Positions 43,095 through 51,134 of a stretch of DNA of 64,000 nt are shown one piece after another. The notes under the pieces were generated by a model. The model saw only the letters and a program-made list of their open reading frames with translations, had not been told where the DNA came from and ran no database searches. A program made the position numbers and the translations under genes. The stretch covers positions 620,001 to 684,000 of the forward strand of contig NZ_CP037993.1 of the NCBI RefSeq assembly GCF_004367745.1, read 5' to 3'. The stretch is from Herbaspirillum huttiense (lineage in GTDB: Bacteria; Pseudomonadota; Gammaproteobacteria; Burkholderiales; Burkholderiaceae_D). Positions within the stretch are counted from its first letter, which is position 1. The number at the start of each line of letters is the position of its first letter.

Positions 43095-44108
43095 TCAGCG
43101 CGTCGCCGCCGCCGGTACGCCCTCCTGCTGCGGGTGCTCGCCGCTTTGTTCACTTTCCTTGCGAGCCGCATAGCGCCGCGCCAGTACCGCGCACAGCATC
43201 AGCTGCATCTGGTGGAACAGCATGATCGGCAGCAGCACCACCGCTGCCCCGCTGCCGGCAAACAGCACTGAAGCGATGGGGATGCCCGAGGCCAGCGACT
43301 TCTTGGAGCCGCAGAAGACCAGTACGATTTCATCGCCGCGCGGCATCTTCAGGGCGCGGGCGCCATAGGTGGTCACCAGCAGCACGGTCCCCAGCAGCAC
43401 CGCATTGACCAGCACCAGCAAGGCCAGCTGCCCCGGCGGGAACAGGTGCCACACGCCCTGTGCCACGGCCACGCTGAAGGCGGCATAGACCGACAACAGG
43501 ATGCCGCCGCGATCGACGACATTGACGATGACCTTGTGGCGATTGATCCAGTCACCGATCCAGGGACGCATCAGGTTGCCCAGCACGAAGGGCAGCAGCA
43601 GTTGCAGCAGGATGCTCAGCACCTGCGACATGCCGTTGGCTTCGTGATGACGATGCAGCAGCAAGGTCACCAGCAGCGGCGTGATGACGATGCCCAGCAG
43701 GTTCGATGCAGTGGCACCGCAGATCGCCGCCGGCACGTTGCCGCGTGCAATGGAGGTAAAGCCGATCGAGGATTGCACGGTGGAGGAGAGCGTGCAGACG
43801 AACAGCACGCCCATCCACAGTTGCGGCGTCAGCAGATCCGGCACGATGCTCTTCAAGGCCAGGCCCAGCAGCGGGAACAGGAGGAAGGTCGAGGCCAGCG
43901 TGAGCAGGTGCAGGCGCGGTTGCTTCAGTCCGGACAGGGCCGCCTCGCGTGAGAGCTTGGCGCCATGCAGGAAGAACAGCAGCGAGATGGCCGCATTGCT
44001 GGCGATGTGCATGAAGTGCTCGAAGCTGCCGGTGGCCGGGAAGAAGGTGGCCAGCAGCACGGTGCCGATGAGCAACTGGGTGAAGCGGTCGGGGAGAAAG
44101 CGGTTCAT
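43095..44108 (-). CDS. Bile acid:sodium symporter-like transporter (YfeH/SBF-like)
   Basis: A 337-residue polytopic inner-membrane protein with about ten hydrophobic segments. Family blocks include HGAKLSREAALSGLKQPRLH near residue 50, CTLSSTVQSSIGFTSIARGN near residue 105 and FCGSKKSLASGIPIASVLF near residue 265. The start MNRFLPDRFTQLL was chosen because it leads into helix 1. It is divergent from a LysR gene, with a palindromic site between them, so that regulator probably controls it. The substrate is unknown; homologues are annotated as bile acid or arsenite-like transporters. Confidence 0.9.
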   Translation of the reverse strand: MNRFLPDRFTQLLIGTVLLATFFPATGSFEHFMHIASNAAISLLFFLHGAKLSREAALSGLKQPRLHLLTLASTFLLFPLLGLALKSIVPDLLTPQLWMGVLFVCTLSSTVQSSIGFTSIARGNVPAAICGATASNLLGIVITPLLVTLLLHRHHEANGMSQVLSILLQLLLPFVLGNLMRPWIGDWINRHKVIVNVVDRGGILLSVYAAFSVAVAQGVWHLFPPGQLALLVLVNAVLLGTVLLVTTYGARALKMPRGDEIVLVFCGSKKSLASGIPIASVLFAGSGAAVVLLPIMLFHQMQLMLCAVLARRYAARKESEQSGEHPQQEGVPAAATR

Positions 44109-44203
44109 GGCGCGCTCGCGAAGAAAATGAAGGGACGATTCGGGTTTGCCCTCATGATAGGAAAGCGCACGGCCATCGGGAACCCCTCTGATCACGTTGA
44201 CTG

Positions 44204-44222
44204 TCATCGGAAACTCCGATGA
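44204..44222. promoter_or_regulatory. LysR-type binding site between transporter and regulator
   Basis: A perfect inverted repeat, TCATCGGA-AAC-TCCGATGA, 10 bp upstream of the LysR start. It fits the T-N11-A palindrome of LysR recognition sites. It probably mediates autoregulation and control of the divergent transporter. Confidence 0.65.
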
Positions 44223-44232
44223 TAATGGCCTC

Positions 44233-45081
44233 ATGCTCAATCCGCTCTGGCTCCAGACCTTCGCTACTGCCGCGACCTCGTCCAGCTTCACCGAGGCCGG
44301 GCGCCAGCTCGGGCTGACGCAATCGACGGTGAGCGACCACATCCGCCGCCTGGAAGAGAGCCTGGGCCGTCGCCTCTTCGTGCGCGATACGCATTCGCTG
44401 GCACTGACCGCTGATGGCGAAAGCCTGCTGGTGCATGCGCGCCTGATCCTGCAGGCGCATGCCCGCGCCGAAGCGCAGTTCAGCGCCCCGCGCCTGCGCG
44501 GCCGGGTCCGCTTCGGCACCTCCGACGACCTCGCCATGGGCCCGCTGCCGGACATGCTGGCGGCCTTTCGGAGCCAGCATCCGGAAGTCGAACTGGAAAT
44601 CACCATCGGTCTCACCAGCGAGCTCTATGCCTCGCTGGACCAGGGCAAGCTGGACTTGCTGGTCGGCAAGCGGCGGGCCGGCGAATCGCGCGGGCACAGC
44701 ATGTTCTCCACGCCCATGCAGTGGCTCACGCGGCCCGATACCCTGGTTGACCTCACCGAACCCTTGCCTCTGATCCTGCTACCCGAGCCCAGCATCACGC
44801 GTGCGGCGACCTTGCAGGCGCTGGGCAAGTCAGGCCATCACTGGCGCATCGTCTGCACCAGCGGCAGTCATGCGGGCTGCATGGCGGCGGCGCGCGGCGG
44901 GCTGGGGCTGGCGGCATTGCCGCAGCATCTGGCCTCGCGTGACCTGGTGGTGCCGCTGAATCATGCGGCGCTGCCGCGCCTGCCGGATGTGGAATATGTG
45001 GCGCTCACCGCGCGGCGCTTGTCGCGGCCGGCGGATACGCTGTACCAGATCCTGATGGCCAGCCGCTTGAGCCGGGGCTGA
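44233..45081 (+). CDS. LysR-family transcriptional regulator
   Basis: A 282-residue LysR protein. The DNA-binding domain spans residues 1-60 (FTEAGRQLGLTQSTVSDHIRRLEESLGRRLFVRD). The effector domain begins RGRVRFGTSDDLAMGPLPDMLAAF. The start at 44233 places the helix-turn-helix at its normal position; the longer frame to 44197 would run through the operator. It is divergent from the SBF-like transporter gene, the usual layout for a dedicated activator. The inducer is unknown. Confidence 0.92.
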   Translation: MLNPLWLQTFATAATSSSFTEAGRQLGLTQSTVSDHIRRLEESLGRRLFVRDTHSLALTADGESLLVHARLILQAHARAEAQFSAPRLRGRVRFGTSDDLAMGPLPDMLAAFRSQHPEVELEITIGLTSELYASLDQGKLDLLVGKRRAGESRGHSMFSTPMQWLTRPDTLVDLTEPLPLILLPEPSITRAATLQALGKSGHHWRIVCTSGSHAGCMAAARGGLGLAALPQHLASRDLVVPLNHAALPRLPDVEYVALTARRLSRPADTLYQILMASRLSRG

Positions 45082-45102
45082 ACAGCACAGCGGGAGCGGG
45101 TG

Positions 45103-45501
45103 TCAGGCCGCCTCGACGATCAGCGCCGGAGCATTCAATGAACGGATGCGGCGATCCACGAAATAACCACCGGCTTCCATGTAGCGCAGGTAGTGGCGTG
45201 CGCATTGCGTGCAGCGCGCGATATTGCAGCGGTTGTACGGATACCAGGCCGGCGCGATGGGAGCCTCGGGCGAGGCGTAGCGGGTGCCCTGCGGATGGTA
45301 TTCGGTGAAGGTCGGTTCGTCGTAGGGATCGGCAATGAGCGTGGCCACGTCCACCAGTTGCGTTTCCGGCAGCGATAGCGGCAGGCTGATCCAGCCGCTG
45401 CTGTCGGCCGCGCGGCAATTGCAATCCATGGTGATGGCCGCACTGTCGGCTGCCAAGGTGCGCAGTTGCGCCAGGTCCGGATGGGGGAGCAGGTCTTGCA
45501 T
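45103..45501 (-). CDS. Conserved Cys-containing protein of unknown function
   Basis: A 132-residue cytoplasmic protein beginning MQDLLPHPDLAQ (a TTG four codons earlier is possible). It has two Cys sites, CNCR near residue 28 and a C-terminal RCNIARCTQCARHYLRYMEAGGY, which look like a zinc-binding arrangement. The terminal block RRIRSLN is basic. No named family was recognised, though the C-terminal block looks conserved. It converges on the LysR gene with a 21-bp gap. Confidence 0.7.
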   Translation of the reverse strand: MQDLLPHPDLAQLRTLAADSAAITMDCNCRAADSSGWISLPLSLPETQLVDVATLIADPYDEPTFTEYHPQGTRYASPEAPIAPAWYPYNRCNIARCTQCARHYLRYMEAGGYFVDRRIRSLNAPALIVEAA

Positions 45502-45612
45502 GAGCGGGAGCAATCAGTGCGTGAGCGCGGAACGGCCTGTGGATAACCGAAGTGCAAATGCTATAAACGATTTATCCACAGGCTGGCGGAAAACAAGAAA
45601 AACCTGGGAAAA

Positions 45613-47250
45613 CTACTTTTTCGGGTTGTAGCGGATATCGCCTTCGAACAGCTGTGCGGTGCCGCCACCCAGGTCGGATTGCACCGGCCACACTTCGTGC
45701 CCGATGCGCAATTCCGTACCTTCGTAGACGGCCTTGGCGACGATGATGCGTGCGTCCTCGGCAGCGACCATGCCTTCCTTCATCTGGCTCACTTCTTCCA
45801 GCAACACCTTGACCTCGTAGGCCAGCGCCTTGCGCTTGTCGCTGGTCTCATGCAGCAGTTCGGGGGTGGCCTTTTCGGGATTGAGCTTGTAGTAGCTCTG
45901 CTGCTTGATGGTGCGATCGAGCTCGGCCACCTTGCGGGTGTATTCCTGTTCCTTGATGGCGATCTTCTCTTCCAGATACGGATCGAGGCCGACCTGGACG
46001 CGCGTATGCGTGGTGGTGGACGCACCGATCACGTTGGCGCGGATGATGTTGGTCGCTTCCACGCGGCCGCCGATGATGTGGCCGGTACGCGGATTGCCCT
46101 TGCCGACCGTGATCTCGTTGCCGGCCAGCAGCTCGCAGTGACGGGCGTTGCCCAGCACCAGGATGTCGTCGGCGGCTTCGATGTGGGCGCTCTCGGCGAA
46201 CATCACCTGCACCGATTTCTGGGAACTGATGCGCGAGGCAATGGCGGTGGTGCCGGCCTGGGCGGTGACGCCCTCGCTGTGGCCGATCACGCCGCCCTTG
46301 ACCGTGACGCTGCCGCCGGCCACGATCTCGGCCGCTTCCACGGTGCCGTTGATGACCACGTCGCCGCCCACATTCATCTTCATGCCGGTAAGCACGTCAC
46401 CGGAGACGCGCACCGTGCCTTCGAAGCTCAGGTTGCCGGTGGAGAGGTCGACGTTTTCCACATCCAGCACCGGGTTGACCTTCACGCCATTCTTGATGAC
46501 GGTGGGCTGACCCGGCACGATGGCCACCAGCAGGTCGGGGTCTTCCTCGCTCGGTTCGGCACCGATGCATTCCTTGGAGAAGGGCACGTCGGCAATCGGC
46601 CGTGCCGGCACCTTGCCGCCACGGATGTCGATGCCATCCTGGCCCGGTACCGGTGGCGTGCGGCGCATCAGCGGATCACCGACCTTGACCAGCAGGATGT
46701 GGCCCATGTCGGCATAGGAGACCACGGCATCTTCGTCGATGTCGGCCAGCTCTTCTTCCTTCTCTTCCAGCAGGCTCTCGAAACGGGCCGGCTCGGCAGG
46801 CGTGGGCATGAGGCCCTGTGCCACCACCAGCTTGTTGCAGAAGCCCGCCGAGAGCGCCCCGCGCAGCTGCTCGTGCAGGATGCCGTAAGTGATGCCGGCG
46901 GCGCGGATGGCGTTGACCACTTCCACGCTCTTGGCGCGGCCACCGTAGGGCGGCACCAAAGTCAGCGAGGCCATCATCAGGTCATCGGACACATCCAGCG
47001 AGAATTCGCCATCGCGCCGTTCGGCGATGACCTGGGTGACGGGTTCCTTGGCATCCTCGGCCTTGCGCACGAAGCCATTGAGGACCGAATCCTGGAAAAA
47101 CAGTTTGGTCAGCCCATGATCGGTCATGGCCTGTTTCAGGAAGGCCAGCGTCAGCGGCGGGAATCCCTGTATGGGTTGCCAGGTGGCGCTCAGTTCGCCG
47201 CTGGCCCTGTCGAACGCAAACGACAGCGGTTGCGGAGTTGCTTGGTTCAT
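45613..47250 (-). CDS. FapA (DUF342) family protein
   Basis: A 545-residue cytoplasmic protein. The N-terminal region (LTKLFFQDSVLNGFVRKAED) is followed by a central beta-helix domain with a long run of right-handed turns (NLSFEGTVRVSGDVLTGMKM, VGGDVVINGTVEAAEIVAGG, SVTVKGGVIGHSEG). A C-terminal coiled coil (EEKIAIKEQEYTRKVAELDR) and short tail complete the FapA/DUF342 build. The family is linked to flagellar or polar assembly and signal-dependent localisation in some proteobacteria, but the role here is not shown. It stands alone between convergent and divergent neighbours. Confidence 0.9.
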   Translation of the reverse strand: MNQATPQPLSFAFDRASGELSATWQPIQGFPPLTLAFLKQAMTDHGLTKLFFQDSVLNGFVRKAEDAKEPVTQVIAERRDGEFSLDVSDDLMMASLTLVPPYGGRAKSVEVVNAIRAAGITYGILHEQLRGALSAGFCNKLVVAQGLMPTPAEPARFESLLEEKEEELADIDEDAVVSYADMGHILLVKVGDPLMRRTPPVPGQDGIDIRGGKVPARPIADVPFSKECIGAEPSEEDPDLLVAIVPGQPTVIKNGVKVNPVLDVENVDLSTGNLSFEGTVRVSGDVLTGMKMNVGGDVVINGTVEAAEIVAGGSVTVKGGVIGHSEGVTAQAGTTAIASRISSQKSVQVMFAESAHIEAADDILVLGNARHCELLAGNEITVGKGNPRTGHIIGGRVEATNIIRANVIGASTTTHTRVQVGLDPYLEEKIAIKEQEYTRKVAELDRTIKQQSYYKLNPEKATPELLHETSDKRKALAYEVKVLLEEVSQMKEGMVAAEDARIIVAKAVYEGTELRIGHEVWPVQSDLGGGTAQLFEGDIRYNPKK

Positions 47251-47517
47251 GCTGTTCCTCGATGTAAGGCTGCACCGGGTCTGTCTCGGATCGCTCGCGT
47301 GTCATGGCGCCAGCCAGGTACGCGGGGATGTCTTGTCGTGCGATGGAGGTGCGGGCCGTGATCCGGCGCGTTGCTGACCGCACCGGCAAAAAAGCGGCGG
47401 CAGTCCCCCTGACGCAATACGGATGACATTGTAATGTGGCAAGATGATCCAGTAATTTGTTCGATAGCACAAGTTTTGCCAATTTTGGCTCTAGATTAGG
47501 CTCTTATCGTTGGTTTT

Positions 47518-48333
47518 ATGTTAAGTACCCAAATAGAAGACTTCAAGGGGGAAGATCCTCGCGATGAGGCATTGAGTGCGGCCCGTTATCGCGCTGGCCG
47601 CACCAGTACGCTGGTGAGCATCGTGGTCAACATCGCGCTGGTGATGCTGCAGGTCACTGCAGGCGTGTTCTCCGGATCGCAGGCCCTGATTGCGGACGGC
47701 ATTCATTCGCTGTCCGATCTCATTTCCGATTTCGTGGTGCTGCTGGCGGGCCATCACAGCCGCAAGCAGGCTGACGACGATCACCAATATGGTCACCAGC
47801 GTTACGAAACGGCGGCCTCGCTGGCGCTGGGTGCATTGCTGCTGGCGGTGGGCCTGGGCATGCTGGTGTCGGCGGCCCAGAAGATCCAGCACTATGGCGA
47901 GACGCCGCCGGTCCATGTGGCGGCCTTGTGGGTGGCGCTGGGCATCGTCGGCAGCCTGGCGGGCTTCACCTTGCTGGATCCGGTGGCTGCGGCGGTGGTG
48001 GGCTTGATGGTGGTGCGCACCGGCTGGGGATTTTTCTGGAGCGCGCTGCATGACCTGATGGACCGCGCCGTGTCCGCTGAAGAAGGCGAGGCCATCCGCG
48101 CTACCATTCTCGCCACGCCCGGAGTGCAGGGGGTGCATGACTTGCGCACGCGGCGCATGGGCGATCTCACGCTGGTGGACGTGCATCTGGAAATCGATGG
48201 CACGCTCACCGTCACCGAAGGCCATGCCATTGCCATCGACGCGCGGAGCCGGGTGCTGGCGGCGCATCCTGTGCTGGATGTGATGACGCATGTGGATCCG
48301 GTCGATGCGGTAGAGCAGGGTGATGCGTACTGA
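47518..48333 (+). CDS. Cation diffusion facilitator, apparently internally deleted
   Basis: A 271-residue CDF-family metal exporter. TM1-TM2 with the first metal site are intact (LIADGIHSLSDLISDFVVLL), and TM3 follows (ALGALLLAVGLGMLVSA). The segment LWVALGIVGSLAGFTLLDPVAAAVVG then joins TM4 directly to the end of TM5. Normal CDF proteins have about 40-50 residues here, carrying the cytoplasmic loop and the second HxxxD metal site in TM5. The joint lies at VALG (47932-47943), which recurs at the equivalent point in relatives, so a repeat-mediated in-frame deletion is likely. The cytoplasmic C-terminal domain (ATPGVQGVHDLRTRRMGDL) is intact. Transport activity is doubtful. Confidence 0.87.
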   Translation: MLSTQIEDFKGEDPRDEALSAARYRAGRTSTLVSIVVNIALVMLQVTAGVFSGSQALIADGIHSLSDLISDFVVLLAGHHSRKQADDDHQYGHQRYETAASLALGALLLAVGLGMLVSAAQKIQHYGETPPVHVAALWVALGIVGSLAGFTLLDPVAAAVVGLMVVRTGWGFFWSALHDLMDRAVSAEEGEAIRATILATPGVQGVHDLRTRRMGDLTLVDVHLEIDGTLTVTEGHAIAIDARSRVLAAHPVLDVMTHVDPVDAVEQGDAY

Positions 48334-48406
48334 TCGTCACAATGTCTGCCTGGCAATACATTGTGTAGCGTACGCCGCAGCATTCTGACGAACCCGGCAC
48401 GACAAC

Positions 48407-48436
48407 TTGTCTAGCTCGGCCGTCTTCGTTTAAAAT
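48407..48436 (+). promoter_or_regulatory. Probable promoter of the mntP transcript
   Basis: TTGTCT (-35) and TAAAAT (-10, 48431-48436) with an 18-bp spacer. Transcription would start just before the conserved riboswitch core at 48446. Confidence 0.55.
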
Positions 48437-48445
48437 CCGGGCTTC

Positions 48446-48560
48446 TCTTTGGGGAGTAGCCAGCTTCCGGGTCATCCGGAAGAGCCCGTGTCAACATTCT
48501 CGGCAGCATCGCTGCCGTGGCGCGGGTAGCCATCCAGGTAGGCGAGACCATAGACGTATC
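48446..48560 (+). promoter_or_regulatory. yybP-ykoY manganese riboswitch
   Basis: The leader of mntP carries the three conserved blocks of the yybP-ykoY Mn2+ riboswitch: CTTTGGGGAGTAGCC (about 48447-48461), GTCAACATTCTCGG near 48489 and GGCGAGACC near 48541. Variable stems lie between them (CTTCCGG/CCGGAAG and CGGCAGC/GCTGCCG). Binding of Mn2+ should raise MntP expression; the ribosome site AAGGAA (48611-48616) lies about 50 nt downstream of the aptamer. The E. coli mntP leader is a direct homologue. Confidence 0.9.
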
Positions 48561-48625
48561 CTGCGGCCAGGCTGGGCGCGCAGGCGCGTCCATGGACTTT
48601 TCGCCCGGCCAAGGAATCCCCGCTC

Positions 48626-49207
48626 ATGAATTTCCCCGCTCTCCTTCTCCTCGCGCTGGCGATGTCCACGGACGCTTTTGCGGCCGCCATCGGCAAGGGT
48701 GCCGCCATGCAGAAGCCACGCTTCCTGCAGGCATTGCGCATCGGCCTGCTGTTCGGCGTGATCGAAGCCATCACGCCCCTCATCGGCTGGTTCGCCGGTT
48801 CTGTCGCCACCAAGTGGGTCTCGGAATGGGATCACTGGATCGCCTTCGTGCTGCTGCTGGTGCTGGGTGCGCGCATGATCCGCGAAGGCCTCAGCGATGA
48901 TGATGAGGAAGAAGACGCCAACGCCACCCCGCAGAAGCAATCCGTGGTCATGCTGGCCCTCACTGCGGTGGCCACCAGCATCGACGCCATGGCCGTGGGC
49001 GTGGGCCTGGCCTTCATCGACGTCAACATCCTCGAAGCCGCACTGTTGATCGGCCTGGCCACCACCACCATGGTCACCATCGGCGTGATGGTCGGCCGCG
49101 TGCTGGGCCACCTGATCGGCAAGCGTGCCGAGATCATCGGTGGCGTGGTGTTGATTGGCGTGGGTGCGGCGATCCTCTATGAACACCTGAGCCGCGCGGG
49201 CGGATGA
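48626..49207 (+). CDS. mntP: Manganese efflux pump MntP
   Basis: A 193-residue inner-membrane exporter of excess Mn2+. It has six hydrophobic segments and the two family signature blocks: [16 protein letters not shown] near residue 13 and [16 protein letters not shown] near residue 113, each with a conserved Asp in the pore. A short acidic loop ([10 protein letters not shown]) lies between the halves. The start ATG is preceded by AAGGAA. Expression is governed by the riboswitch upstream. The gene before it encodes a damaged CDF exporter, which may make MntP the main Mn route here. Confidence 0.96.
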   Translation: MNFPALLLLALAMSTDAFAAAIGKGAAMQKPRFLQALRIGLLFGVIEAITPLIGWFAGSVATKWVSEWDHWIAFVLLLVLGARMIREGLSDDDEEEDANATPQKQSVVMLALTAVATSIDAMAVGVGLAFIDVNILEAALLIGLATTTMVTIGVMVGRVLGHLIGKRAEIIGGVVLIGVGAAILYEHLSRAGG

Positions 49208-49427
49208 TATCGTTGCCTCTAAGCTTCGATGTTGTAGAAATGGGTGATAACTTTCGATAACGTGAAGAGCCTTATTTGCAGCGACATGGACGTTGGTTTT
49301 CGTTGAATACGATCCTTGCTCTATCGAAACTATTTCGCTCTTCTAATTCAATTTCTTAGTAATCAGCTCTGAGATGTTTTAGAAGAGTTGCGCGTATCTA
49401 CTAGCGTATAAGATGAAAGGAAAAGGT

Positions 49428-50897
49428 ATGTCCAATACTCCTGCTCCCGATTTCTGGAAAAATGATTTGCTTAACCGTCAAGCTGTAGCAAATTATCTTT
49501 CTAATCATCTGCGGAATAGATATTTCAATAAGCCGCTCGAACAAGGGTTTGTTCTTGCCATCAATGCCGAGTGGGGCTACGGAAAAACTTTCTTGCTAAA
49601 GGCCTGGCAAGAAGATCTCAAGCATCAGGGCTATCCAGCCGTCTATTTCGATGCTTGGAAAAATGATTTCACTCCTGAACCGTTGGTGGCATTCATTGCC
49701 AAGATTGAAGAGGAACTTGAATGTCTTTTTCGAAAAGACAGGACGGTTCAGCAGCGACTTTCCGAGGCTATAGGTGCACTGAAAAAATTTACTACTCCAG
49801 TGTTGAAAGTGGCGGGGGCAATTGCACTGAAGCGACTTCTGAATATGAGTTTTGAAGAGTTGGAAGCAATTGCCAAAGGTGAATCGTCTAAAAGCCTTCT
49901 CTCGGAGGATGCTATTCACAAAGATAGGGATGCATTTATCAACGGGTTGTCCGACTCCTTCGGAGCGGCACTGAAAGAGCATCAAGCAAAGGAGTATTCA
50001 ATCAGCATTTTTCGAGAGAAGCTGAGCGAACTTGTTTCTGCGTTGGGAAACAGCCCTAACTTCCAACTTCCTATCTTCTTTTTTGTCGATGAGCTTGACC
50101 GATGCCAGCCAAATTATGCAATCGAACTTCTTGAAGGAATTAAGCATCTCTTCGGAGTGCCAGGAGTGTATTTCGTAGTAGGACTAAACAGCAGCCAGTT
50201 AGCTCACTCTACTCAGGCCATTTATGGTCCACACTTCGACGGTGCTCGATATCTGAAACGTTTTTTCGATCAAGAATATCTCCTCCCAGAACCAGACCAA
50301 AAAGAATATTCGCGCGCGCTCTTTCGTAATGCAGCTATTGCTGAAAAGAACTATGTTCATGGTCTCAGTCAAAGCGAATATCCCAACGTTGATGTCGCAG
50401 AAGTATTCACGATGCTTGCGAAGGCCTTCGATGCAGGTTTAAGAGATCAGCTTCGTACAATGCAACTGATTGAGGCCGCGCTTGCGGGAGTTACTGTGAA
50501 AGACGTTCATTGTTGGTTTCTCTTTGCTTTGGCATTTATTTATGAAAAGAACTCCCAACGATTTGAAGCACTGATTTCGGGACACGAAAGTGGCGCGCAA
50601 ATATTGTTGCAATTGCTCTCTCCGAGAACCTTCTCAATTAAGGAGCGTGACTACAACAGTGGAAAGCTGCGTAGCATCGAATTCATTCAAGTTTTAAATA
50701 TTTATCTTCAAAACTATCAGAAAAATAAATCTCAGCTTGGAAGTGAAGGGGGTATTACTCATGAATTTCCCTCTTCCCTACTACACCAGCTAAGGGCCCA
50801 CGAAATGGTGGGGTCGACAGAAGACTTTAAGAGTTTCTACTCGATTGCGTTTTACCCCAACCTTATCCGACATGCGGGCGGGTTCATCGGTTCGTGA
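49428..50897 (+). CDS. KAP-family P-loop NTPase in an AT-rich island
   Basis: A 489-residue protein. ATG 49428 (MSNTPAPDF) has AAGGAAAAGG upstream; an ATG 15 bases earlier is less likely. The Walker A motif is AEWGYGKTFLL (about residues 47-57), followed by YFDAWKNDF, a KAP marker. Walker B is FFVDELDRCQPNYAIELLEGI near residue 220. A hydrophobic patch between them (TPVLKVAGAIALKRLLNM) may be the membrane-associated insertion usual in KAP NTPases. KAP proteins occur in defence and plasmid-related loci. GC content is far lower than in mntP and ilvD on either side, so it was acquired horizontally. The client is unknown. Confidence 0.88.
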   Translation: MSNTPAPDFWKNDLLNRQAVANYLSNHLRNRYFNKPLEQGFVLAINAEWGYGKTFLLKAWQEDLKHQGYPAVYFDAWKNDFTPEPLVAFIAKIEEELECLFRKDRTVQQRLSEAIGALKKFTTPVLKVAGAIALKRLLNMSFEELEAIAKGESSKSLLSEDAIHKDRDAFINGLSDSFGAALKEHQAKEYSISIFREKLSELVSALGNSPNFQLPIFFFVDELDRCQPNYAIELLEGIKHLFGVPGVYFVVGLNSSQLAHSTQAIYGPHFDGARYLKRFFDQEYLLPEPDQKEYSRALFRNAAIAEKNYVHGLSQSEYPNVDVAEVFTMLAKAFDAGLRDQLRTMQLIEAALAGVTVKDVHCWFLFALAFIYEKNSQRFEALISGHESGAQILLQLLSPRTFSIKERDYNSGKLRSIEFIQVLNIYLQNYQKNKSQLGSEGGITHEFPSSLLHQLRAHEMVGSTEDFKSFYSIAFYPNLIRHAGGFIGS

Positions 50898-51134
50898 TAC
50901 ATCGCGCGGAGTAGGGCAGAACATGTGCGAATACCCTTATTAGGGGGATTTGCTTAATGCATTTCAATACGCATTGTCCTGCGAGCAAATTGGGGGCCAA
51001 GGGCTAAAAAGAGGTTGAGTTTATAATATGTAAAAGATATTAATAGTCATCGAATTATATATTGGACAAACACTCTCCCCGAAGGCACTCTTGTGCTCCC
51101 TTTTTCCCTAAGCAGCCCTGAGGAGACACCCATC

